From positions 682,001 to 746,000 of the forward strand of contig NZ_CP103057.1 of assembly GCF_025231525.1 (NCBI RefSeq): DNA of 64,000 nt, in the 5' to 3' direction. Source of the DNA: Sphingomonas endolithica. Lineage in GTDB: Bacteria > Pseudomonadota > Alphaproteobacteria > Sphingomonadales > Sphingomonadaceae. Positions 57,028 to 64,000 of the stretch are shown here, in pieces (within the stretch, counting starts at the first letter, position 1; each line of letters begins with the position of its first letter). The position numbers and the translations under genes were made by a program. The notes beneath the pieces were generated by a model. It was not told where the DNA came from, made no database searches, and saw only the letters and a list, made by a program, of their open reading frames with translations.

Positions 57028-59451
57028 TCAGTCACGGCGTAATGCCCAGGCCGGCGCAGCGCGGCTGGCGCGGAGTGATTGTGCCAACACCGTCAGCACG
57101 GCGATGGCAGTTGCGACGATGCTCGCTGCGATGAAGTAAAGCGGCGACAGCGCGATCGGGTCGTCGAACCCCGCCAGCCACGTCCGCATCGCGACAAATG
57201 CCAGCGGCCAGGCAATGACGTTGGCGATCAGCACCGGGCGCAGGAACTGCCCGACCAGCAACGTCACGATGTCGCGCGCCGATGCGCCCAGCACTTTGCG
57301 GATGCCGATCTCCTTCACCCGCCGTGCGGTGTTGAATGAGGCCAGCCCCCACAGCCCGACACAGCCGATCATCACCGCCAACCCCGCGCCGATCGCGAAC
57401 AATCGTGTGGCGCGGTCGTCTGCGACATAGAATTCGGCGAGCCGCTGGTCCGCCGTGCCCCCGACGAACGGCACCTGCGGCACCATCCGCTGCCACACGC
57501 CGCGTACTGCCGCCAACATCGCCCGGGGATCGCCGGTGAACCGTATCGATGCCACCGCCGCGTCCAGCGCCTCCGGTCGGCGGCTATAGATGTAGTAGGT
57601 CGCGCTATGCGGTTGGCGCGGACTGAAGAACCGCATGTCGTCGACCACCCCGATGATCGTGCGCGGTCGGTCGCCGCCCACCGTCTTACCGATCGCATCG
57701 TCCGGCGAAGCGAAGCCGAGCGTCGGCACGGCACGACGATTGATGACGATCGCGGTCGGCATACCCTTGCCGCCCACGTCCCCATCGTCGGCGCGGTGCG
57801 CCTCGTCGAAGAAACGGCCGGCGACCAGGCGGCTGCCATAGACCTGGAAGAAACGCGGCCCCACGACGATCCAGCGCAATGACGGGCCTGGGCCGGCAAC
57901 GCCGGGCAGCGGCACGTTATCGCTACTGTCGTTGCCGCTACCGCCGGCCGCGCTGTTGCCCAGTGCAACCCCGGTCACCCCCGGCAAGGCGCGGATCGCG
58001 TCCGCCACCGCGCGCCGGCGCGCGGCGGGAAGGAGGCTGTCGGCGAACGAGCGCACCACCAGCAATCCATCGCGTTGGAACCCGAGATCGGCCTGCCGCA
58101 CGTGTCGCGTTTGCACGACGAGCACGCAGGTGCCGATGATGAAGGCGATGGCGAGCCCGAACTGGAACACCACCAGCGCCTCGCGCGTGCGGGTGCCGGC
58201 ACGCCCACCGCCCGGGGCGCGGGCCGAGGACAGCACTGCCGCTGCCGGAAAGCGCGACAGCAGCAATGCCGGATAGGAGCCGGCCGTCACCCCGACAATC
58301 ACGACCAGCACGATCAAGGCCAGTGCGACGATCGCATAGGGGATCGTCAGCGAGAGCCCGCCCGCCGCGTTGACCAGCGGCAGGCTCAGTTCCGCCAACA
58401 TCAAACCGAGGATCGCGGCGAGCGCGACGGTCAGCACCGCTTCACCCAGGAACTGGCGGATCAGCGCGCGGCGATCCGCCCCCAGCACCTTGCGCATCGC
58501 CACCTCGCGGGCGCGCAGCCCCGCCCGAGCGGTGGCGAGGTTCACGTAATTGACGATCGCGATCAGCAACGTCAGCACCCCGACCAGGCCCAGCGTCACA
58601 ACGGTCATCTTTTGGCTAGCGCTCTGTTTGCCCTGCGGCTCGAGGTGCATGTCGGCAATCGGCAGCAGTGCCAGCTGCTGGGTTTTCGACGCGTCCTTGC
58701 CCATATCCTTCAACCCGCGACGATCGACGAACGGGTCGAGCTTTTGCTCGAAGGCATGCGCCGCACTGGCCGTGGGGAAGCGGAGGAACGTCTGCAGCTG
58801 CGAACTGCCCCAATGATACCAATTCTCGCTTGGCGGCGTCCTGGGCAACGGGATCAGGATCGACAGCTTGAAATCGCTGTTCTTGGGCAGGTCGCGGAAC
58901 ACGCCAGCGACACGATAGACATTGGCACTATCCATGGCGACGGTCAGGTTCTGGCCGATCGGGTCGCTTGATCCGAAATACTTGCGGGCGGCGCTCTCGC
59001 TGATGATCGTGCTGGCGGGATCGCGCAGCGCACGCCGTGCGTCCCCGCGCGTCAGCGGCAGATCGATCACCTCGAAAAAGGATGGGTCGACTTGCGCCAC
59101 GTCGTCCCTAGTGGCGACGCCGCCGCGCACCACGCTACCTGCCCCCTCCCCACCGCGCACCCGGGTACCGACGGTGCCGGGGAAATCCTCGCGCATCTGG
59201 TCGAGCAGCCCGCCCATCGTGAACGGATAGGCGCCGTTGAACGGGCTCCCCGGCAGGTTCCACACCGTCTGCACGACGTAGATCTCGTCATGGCGCGGCA
59301 GCCACTTTTCGTAGCTGGTCTCGAAGCGCACGTAGAGCGACAGGACGAGGAACACGGCAATGCCCACGGCCAGCCCCCCGATGTTGAGCGCGGCGTAAAG
59401 CTTGTGGCGGGCAAGCGAGCGATACAGGGTGAGGAGCGCGAAGCGGTTCAT
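57028..59451 (-). CDS. MacB/FtsX-family ABC transporter permease
   Basis: Inner-membrane permease of a tripartite-like exporter; substrate unknown. 807 residues, with two MacB-type halves: an N-terminal helix and periplasmic domain (SLYVRFETSYEKWLPRHDEI; AARKYFGSSDPIGQNL), an FtsX core (about 280-395, RAREVAMRKVLGADRRALIRQFLGEA), a second periplasmic domain, and a second FtsX core (RRVKEIGIRKVLGASARDIVTLLVGQF). It ends convergent with tRNA-Lys. The ATPase and adaptor genes lie directly upstream on the same strand. Confidence 0.94.
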   Translation of the reverse strand: MNRFALLTLYRSLARHKLYAALNIGGLAVGIAVFLVLSLYVRFETSYEKWLPRHDEIYVVQTVWNLPGSPFNGAYPFTMGGLLDQMREDFPGTVGTRVRGGEGAGSVVRGGVATRDDVAQVDPSFFEVIDLPLTRGDARRALRDPASTIISESAARKYFGSSDPIGQNLTVAMDSANVYRVAGVFRDLPKNSDFKLSILIPLPRTPPSENWYHWGSSQLQTFLRFPTASAAHAFEQKLDPFVDRRGLKDMGKDASKTQQLALLPIADMHLEPQGKQSASQKMTVVTLGLVGVLTLLIAIVNYVNLATARAGLRAREVAMRKVLGADRRALIRQFLGEAVLTVALAAILGLMLAELSLPLVNAAGGLSLTIPYAIVALALIVLVVIVGVTAGSYPALLLSRFPAAAVLSSARAPGGGRAGTRTREALVVFQFGLAIAFIIGTCVLVVQTRHVRQADLGFQRDGLLVVRSFADSLLPAARRRAVADAIRALPGVTGVALGNSAAGGSGNDSSDNVPLPGVAGPGPSLRWIVVGPRFFQVYGSRLVAGRFFDEAHRADDGDVGGKGMPTAIVINRRAVPTLGFASPDDAIGKTVGGDRPRTIIGVVDDMRFFSPRQPHSATYYIYSRRPEALDAAVASIRFTGDPRAMLAAVRGVWQRMVPQVPFVGGTADQRLAEFYVADDRATRLFAIGAGLAVMIGCVGLWGLASFNTARRVKEIGIRKVLGASARDIVTLLVGQFLRPVLIANVIAWPLAFVAMRTWLAGFDDPIALSPLYFIAASIVATAIAVLTVLAQSLRASRAAPAWALRRD

Positions 59452-59498
59452 TGGCTGAAATCCGTTTGGGCAAGACGCGTGGTTGGCGGCGCGCGCGT

Positions 59499-60179
59499 TC
59501 AGAGTGCGCGGGCGACCGAGGCGACGATGCGGCCGTCGAGCATGTCGATGCGGCGCCGCGCCATGTCGGCGTGCGAGGGCGAGTGCGTGACCATCACGAT
59601 CGTCGCTCCTTCCTGGTTGAGGCCGGTCAGGATGTTCATCACCTGCGCGCCGTTCTCGCTATCCAGATTGCCGGTCGGCTCGTCCGCCAGGATCAGCTTC
59701 GGGTCGCCGACGATCGCGCGGGCGATGGCGGCGCGCTGCTGCTGGCCGCCCGACAATTGGTGCGGATAGTGGCGGGCCCGATGGGCGATGCCGACCTTGT
59801 CCATCGCCGCGGTGACGCGCGTGCGCCGGTCGCCCGTCTTGTCCTTTCGATAGGCAAGGCCAAGTTCGACGTTCTCGGCGATGGTCAGCTCGTCGATCAG
59901 GTTGAAGCTCTGGAACACGAACCCCAGAGTCTCCCCCCTGAACCGCGCCAGCGCCGCTTCGTCGAGTGCGGCAAGGTCGCGCTCGCCGAACAGATATCTG
60001 CCGCCGCTCGGCCGATCGACCGTGCCCAGAGTGTTGAGCAGGGTCGATTTGCCGCACCCCGACGGGCCCATCACGGCAACGAACTCGCCCGCCTCGACAT
60101 GCAGGTCGATGTCGTGGAGCGCGGTCGTTTCGACCTCATCGGAGACGTAGCGGCGCTGGATATTCTCTAGGCGGATCAT
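59499..60179 (-). CDS. ABC transporter ATPase (MacB/LolD class)
   Basis: ATPase partner of the FtsX-type permease. 226 residues with Walker A GPSGCGKSTLL, signature LSGGQQQRAAIARAI and Walker [14 protein letters not shown]. It lies between the adaptor gene (10 bp upstream) and the permease gene, giving adaptor-ATPase-permease order. Confidence 0.95.
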   Translation of the reverse strand: MIRLENIQRRYVSDEVETTALHDIDLHVEAGEFVAVMGPSGCGKSTLLNTLGTVDRPSGGRYLFGERDLAALDEAALARFRGETLGFVFQSFNLIDELTIAENVELGLAYRKDKTGDRRTRVTAAMDKVGIAHRARHYPHQLSGGQQQRAAIARAIVGDPKLILADEPTGNLDSENGAQVMNILTGLNQEGATIVMVTHSPSHADMARRRIDMLDGRIVASVARAL

Positions 60180-60189
60180 GGCGGGCCTT

Positions 60190-61473
60190 TCAGCGAAGGT
60201 TGAGGATGGCGCCCTTCACGGACGCCGTATTGGAGGTGACGAGACGCTCGCCGGGCTGGAGGCCGGACAGGATCTCGACCTGCTCCGGGTTACGGCGGCC
60301 GACCGTCACGGCGCGCCGGCGTGCGTGACGCCCGTCGGCATCGATGACGAAAGCGCTGGTCCCGCCGCCCGCATCTAGCCACCCGCCGACCGGCGCGACC
60401 AAGGCGGGCGCGGTACTGCCGAGTGTGATGCGGGTGTCGAGCGTCTGACCGCGGTTCAGCCCTGCCGGCGGGCTGCCCTCGAACGTCAGTTCGATGCGGA
60501 AACGCCCGTCCTTCACCGCCGGCAGTACCTTGGACACGGTCAGCCGCGCACCATTGATCGACGCCTTTTGACCCAGCGCAACACGACCGAGATAATATTC
60601 GTCGACATCGGCCTCCAGCTTCCAAGATCCCTCGCTGTCGATCTGCCCCGCCGGGTCGCCGGGCTTTAGCGTCTGCCCCGGTTGCAGCACGAAGTTGGTC
60701 AGCCGCCCACCCGTGGGCGCCCGCACCACCAGTGCATCGAGCCCGGCACGCACCGCTGCCAGATTGCCCGACAGCCGCCCCCGCGTATCGGCAAGCCGCG
60801 CCTCCTGCAGCGCGGTGATTCGCGCCTCCGCGGCATTGCCCGATTGCAGCTGGGCGAGGCGCTTCTCCTGATAGGCGGCTTCCTCGACATAGCTGCGCAC
60901 GCCGGCATCGGAGACGATGCCCTTTGCGTGCAGTTGCTGCCGGATGCCGAGTTCGCGGCGCGCCTTGATCAAATCGTAATTCGCCTGCGCGATCTGGCTG
61001 GCACGGTCGAGCCGGTTGCGCTCGATACTGAGATCCTGCCCAGACACGTCGCCGAGCTGTCCCGCAATTTGTGCTTCGCGGGTGAGCACCTCCAGCCGGA
61101 GCTCAGGGTTGCCCAAGTGGGCGAGCGGCTGGCCAGCGGCGACCATCGCGCCATCCTGTACCGACAGCGTTTCGACCTGCCCGCCAGACAGCACGCCGAC
61201 CAGGGTTGTCAGCCGCGGTGCGACGGTCGCACGGACCGGCAGATAATCGGCAAACGGCGCGCGGACCACCGCCCCGGTATCGATATCAGCAACGGCAATA
61301 TCGGTCGATCCGCTCGCCGGCAGGACGCGCCAAACGACGACGACAGCCAGCACCAATGCGACCGCGACCAGCATCGTGCGATGCCGCCACCATGGCAGCG
61401 CCTTCTTCGCCACGCGTCGATCCATGCCCGCGCCGGGAGAAGCTGTTGCGTGTACGGGTCGATCGGTCATCAT
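60190..61473 (-). CDS. Periplasmic adaptor (HlyD/MFP family) of the ABC exporter
   Basis: Membrane-fusion protein that bridges the permease to an outer-membrane channel. 427 residues: basic N-terminus, membrane helix about residues 34-52 (TMLVAVALVLAVVVVWRV), lipoyl halves around VETLSVQDGAMVAAGQPLAHLGNPEL and VRAPTGGRLTNFVLQPGQTLKPGDPAG, a coiled-coil hairpin between them, and a beta-barrel toward the C-terminus. An alternative start (MDRRVAKK, 61425) is equally reasonable. Divergent from the response regulator gene, with a palindrome between. Confidence 0.93.
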   Translation of the reverse strand: MMTDRPVHATASPGAGMDRRVAKKALPWWRHRTMLVAVALVLAVVVVWRVLPASGSTDIAVADIDTGAVVRAPFADYLPVRATVAPRLTTLVGVLSGGQVETLSVQDGAMVAAGQPLAHLGNPELRLEVLTREAQIAGQLGDVSGQDLSIERNRLDRASQIAQANYDLIKARRELGIRQQLHAKGIVSDAGVRSYVEEAAYQEKRLAQLQSGNAAEARITALQEARLADTRGRLSGNLAAVRAGLDALVVRAPTGGRLTNFVLQPGQTLKPGDPAGQIDSEGSWKLEADVDEYYLGRVALGQKASINGARLTVSKVLPAVKDGRFRIELTFEGSPPAGLNRGQTLDTRITLGSTAPALVAPVGGWLDAGGGTSAFVIDADGRHARRRAVTVGRRNPEQVEILSGLQPGERLVTSNTASVKGAILNLR

Positions 61474-61552
61474 GGTGCAGTGTCACCCAGGATCGCCGAA
61501 ATGCCCAAAGCACTAGATTTCAATGACTAAGCGCGACGTAACCGCACCGCCA

Positions 61553-61589
61553 CTGTCCGTGTCCGGACACACTGTCCGGACACGGACAG
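61553..61589. promoter_or_regulatory. Perfect 37-bp palindrome between exporter and regulator genes
   Basis: 17-bp arms (CTGTCCGTGTCCGGACA and its exact complement) flank a 3-bp CAC centre. Inside are two TGTCCGGACA decamers, 13 bp apart, each with a further TGTCCG or CGGACA half-site outside. This is the layout of a multi-dimer operator, and it lies 80 bp from the adaptor start and 8 bp from the preferred regulator start. Most likely bound by the adjacent Fis-type response regulator. Confidence 0.8.
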
Positions 61590-61597
61590 CTGGCAAC

Positions 61598-62818
61598 GTG
61601 TCAAGCGCGGCGATTCTGCTGATCGACGACAATCCCGATGTCGCGCGGGCGATCGCGCTGGCGTTCGACTGCGTCGGCCACGCCGTCGATGTGGCGCATG
61701 CGCCGGAGGAAGCCTTCTCGATGCTGGCACAGCGGCACTATGAGGCGATCCTGCTCGATCTCAACTTCACCCAAGGGCAGACCAGTGGCGCCGAGGGCTT
61801 TGCCTGCCTGGCGCGTATCGTCGCTGAGGATCCACAGGCTACGGTTGTCGTCATCACCGCGCATAGCGGCATCCGCATTGCCGTTGCGGCGATGCAGGCG
61901 GGCGCGCTCGATTTCGTGATCAAGCCGTGGCGGAATGCCGATCTGATCGCGCGGGTAGAGGCCGCGATTGCCAAACGCGCGCGGCACCCGCTTGTCGGCG
62001 CCAGCATGCCGGCCCCGCCGCATCGCCTGCTCGGCGACAGTGCGCCAATAGTCGCCGCGCGCGACCTGATCCGCCGGATCGCGCCGACATCTGCAAGCGT
62101 CCTGGTTTCTGGCCTAGCCGGCACGGGGCGCAGTCTCGCCGCCGCCCTGATCCATGAGGGCTCGGCTTATGCCGATGATCGCCCGAGCACGATCGACGTC
62201 CGCGACGAAGCAGCCTGGCCCCGGGTCGATGCTGCGGTCGGCACGCTGATCCTCCGCCATGTCGATCAGATCGACGCCGTGCGTCAAGCGCGGCTGATCG
62301 ATCGACTTCCGGACGAGGTGCGCACGATCACCATCGTGGACTTGCCCGAGCGCCTGTCGCCGAGACTGCGCGCCCGGCTCGGCACGATCATCCTGCCGCT
62401 GCCGCCACTCGCGGCGCGCGGGGCGGACGCGGTGCTGCTCGCGCGTCATTTCGCCCGTGTCGCGGCCGAACGCCACGGCAAGCCGGTTCCGCCACTCACC
62501 GCTTCCGCCGAAGCCCTGATCCTCGCGCACAATCTGCCTGACGAGGTCCGGGGACTGGCCCAGGCGGTCGAACGTGCGGTGCTGCTGGACGATGATGGCG
62601 TGATCGATGCCGGCGCACTAGTCCCCAAGCTGGTTCAGGCGATCGCCGCCGCAGCGCCCAGTCCGGTGACGCCGCTCGAATTATCGCTTTCCGGCTCCGA
62701 ACGGGTGATGATCGAGGCGGCACTGCGCCAGCATCACCACAATGTCAGCCACGCCGCCGCGTCGCTCGGGCTTAGCCGGCAGGCGCTCTATCGGCGGATG
62801 ACACGCCATGGCCTCTGA
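61598..62818 (+). CDS. NtrC-like response regulator with degenerate AAA+ domain
   Basis: Receiver domain with an acidic pair (LLIDDNPD) and phospho-aspartate in AILLDLNF, a central AAA+-like domain and a C-terminal Fis-type helix-turn-helix (LRQHHHNVSHAAASLGLSRQALYRRM). The AAA+ part is damaged: Walker A is GLAGTGRS (R for K), the GAFTGA loop that contacts sigma-54 is absent, and the Walker B acidic pair is replaced (LILRHVDQ). Start at GTG 61598 puts the receiver at the N-terminus. An upstream in-frame ATG (61523) would translate the palindrome. Coupled to the kinase gene by an 11-nt overlap. Confidence 0.88.
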   Translation: MSSAAILLIDDNPDVARAIALAFDCVGHAVDVAHAPEEAFSMLAQRHYEAILLDLNFTQGQTSGAEGFACLARIVAEDPQATVVVITAHSGIRIAVAAMQAGALDFVIKPWRNADLIARVEAAIAKRARHPLVGASMPAPPHRLLGDSAPIVAARDLIRRIAPTSASVLVSGLAGTGRSLAAALIHEGSAYADDRPSTIDVRDEAAWPRVDAAVGTLILRHVDQIDAVRQARLIDRLPDEVRTITIVDLPERLSPRLRARLGTIILPLPPLAARGADAVLLARHFARVAAERHGKPVPPLTASAEALILAHNLPDEVRGLAQAVERAVLLDDDGVIDAGALVPKLVQAIAAAAPSPVTPLELSLSGSERVMIEAALRQHHHNVSHAAASLGLSRQALYRRMTRHGL

Positions 62819-63962
62819 GCGCACCCCCAATCTCCACGGCTTCGGCGCGATCGCTGTCGGGGCCGGGCTGGTTGCGATCGGGGCGATCTTGGTGTGGGCG
62901 CTGCGCCATGGCTTCTATGGCACGATGCTGGTGGCCGTGTTGGTCGCGGTCTGGTTGACCGCCATGCTGTGGTGGACTGCCGTTCACCCGCGCGACGTGC
63001 CGATCGTCTCCGTCAGCACGGATGACAGCGAAGACGAGCGCATCATGCTGCGCGCATTGCTGGATCAGACCCCCGGCGCGCTGCTCGCGATCGATGGCGC
63101 GCGCGTTCGTACGCTCAACCGTGCCGCGCGGTCGCTATTTGCCACCGACGATCTGGTGCTGCCCGCCCCACCTTCCCTGCTCTCCCATGATGCGGTGCGA
63201 CTGCGCCTTGGGGGACGTGGCTGGCGGATCGATCGCGTCGCTGTTCAGGGGCTCGGCGCGCCGCGTACGTTGGTGGCGTTGGTCGACGTCGAGACCGAGG
63301 AACATGCCGCCGAAGCACGCGCCACGCGCGACCTGCTGCGCGTGCTCGGCCATGAGGTGATGAACGCGATGGCGCCGATCACCTCGCTCGCCGAAAGCGC
63401 ACTCGCGGTCATGGCCGTACCTGAACGGCGCGATCGGTTGCTGCCGGAAATCCTCGCCACACTCGCCCGCCGTGCCGATGGCCTGCGCCGCTTTACCGAA
63501 GCCTACCGAGAGGTAGCGCGCCTGCCCGACCCCCTGCTCGCCCCTGTCACGCTCGCCGACCTGTTCGCCGATCTCGCCCGATTGTTCGACGCGCAATGGG
63601 GGAACCAAGCGACGCTGGTCATAGCCGATCCGGCCGGAGCGATCGCCTCGCTCGATCGCGGCCAGATCGTGCAGGCACTACTGGCTTTGCTACGCAACGG
63701 CGTCGAGGCGAGCGGTGCGCAGGGAACCGTGCATTTATCGGCCACAGCATCGGCCGACCGCATCGTCTTCCACGTCACCGATCCCGGCCCCGGCGTCGAT
63801 CCCACCCACCGCGCCTCGATCTTTACACCGTTCTTTACCACCAAACCCAAAGGCACCGGCATCGGCCTCGCTGCTGCTCGGCAGATCGCACAATCCCACG
63901 GCGGCGACGTGACCCTGCGCGCCGTTTCGCCAACGACGTTCGACTTGGCGGTGCCGCAATAG
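62808..63962 (+). CDS. Sensor histidine kinase
   Basis: Cognate kinase of the upstream regulator. 384 residues with two N-terminal membrane helices (about 13-31 and 38-57) and almost no periplasmic loop, then a short PAS-like cytoplasmic region (ALLDQTPGALLAIDGARVRTLNRAARSLF). The phospho-acceptor is H182 in RVLGHEVMNAMAPI. The catalytic domain has the N-box ALLRNGVEAS, G1 DPGPGVDP and TKPKGTGIGLAAARQIAQSHGG. The small sensor region suggests it detects a membrane or envelope signal directly, perhaps the exporter's activity. The gene ends just before the window edge. Confidence 0.94.
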   Translation: MASERTPNLHGFGAIAVGAGLVAIGAILVWALRHGFYGTMLVAVLVAVWLTAMLWWTAVHPRDVPIVSVSTDDSEDERIMLRALLDQTPGALLAIDGARVRTLNRAARSLFATDDLVLPAPPSLLSHDAVRLRLGGRGWRIDRVAVQGLGAPRTLVALVDVETEEHAAEARATRDLLRVLGHEVMNAMAPITSLAESALAVMAVPERRDRLLPEILATLARRADGLRRFTEAYREVARLPDPLLAPVTLADLFADLARLFDAQWGNQATLVIADPAGAIASLDRGQIVQALLALLRNGVEASGAQGTVHLSATASADRIVFHVTDPGPGVDPTHRASIFTPFFTTKPKGTGIGLAAARQIAQSHGGDVTLRAVSPTTFDLAVPQ

Positions 63963-64000
63963 CCAACGCGAGTAGGCGTGTGCGGACCAGCCTGCTTACT

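Overview
The window reads as chromosomal DNA of a GC-rich alphaproteobacterium, most likely a sphingomonad (Sphingomonas or a close relative). The reasons are a complete linear Entner-Doudoroff operon (zwf-pgl-edd-glk-eda), an alphaproteobacterial type SOS box (GTTC-N7-GTTC), electron-transfer flavoprotein:ubiquinone oxidoreductase, a TonB receptor of the sphingomonad type, and many short dispersed palindromic repeats of the kind scattered through sphingomonad genomes. No rRNA, CRISPR array, prophage, transposase or replication origin was seen. One tRNA (Lys, anticodon CTT) is present. Almost all of the sequence is housekeeping DNA.

Layout. 1-0.55 kb: a ParDE toxin-antitoxin pair (antitoxin cut by the window edge). 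0.56-11 kb: rmuC, def, recR (minus), fmt-truA (plus, coupled), then a tightly overlapping minus-strand run ilvD / small lipoprotein / nnrDE / RlmD-like methyltransferase, and ispE. 11-17.3 kb: ETF-QO, a UDG-fold protein coupled to a soluble lytic transglycosylase and moaB, and a radical SAM protein behind an SOS box. 17.5-26.6 kb (minus): an EAL phosphodiesterase, an acyl-CoA synthetase, dnaE, glutathione peroxidase, a GNAT acetyltransferase, lolD and lolC. 27-31.5 kb: a TonB receptor, an hsp20 gene with a thermometer-like leader, and two convergent small lipoprotein genes. 31.7-35.7 kb: pyrG and secG (minus), then a MarR-like regulator, an SH3 protein and argC (plus).

35.8-41.6 kb is the Entner-Doudoroff operon: Zwf, Pgl, Edd and Eda turn glucose-6-phosphate into pyruvate and glyceraldehyde-3-phosphate, and Glk supplies the substrate. 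41.8-46.7 kb (minus) holds mltG and the fatty-acid genes fabF-acpP-fabG-fabD. Between fabG and fabD sits a GxxExxY gene bounded by near-perfect 30-bp inverted repeats. 46.9-48.9 kb holds an RcnB-like gene and rpsF-rpsR-rplI. 49.1-57 kb holds mutL, the rod-shape operon mreBCD-mrdA-rodA and tRNA-Lys. 57-64 kb is a MacB/FtsX-type ABC exporter with its ATPase and periplasmic adaptor, divergent from a response regulator with a degenerate AAA+ domain and its histidine kinase. A perfect 37-bp palindrome lies between the two arms.

The least explained material is that exporter/two-component locus and its palindrome, the inverted-repeat-bounded GxxExxY cassette, repeat-derived peptide insertions inside MutL and NnrDE, the hsp20 leader, three spaced repeats upstream of rmuC, and an orphan terminator in the 26.6-27.1 kb gap. 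All assignments rest on reading motifs and gene order; no database search was run.
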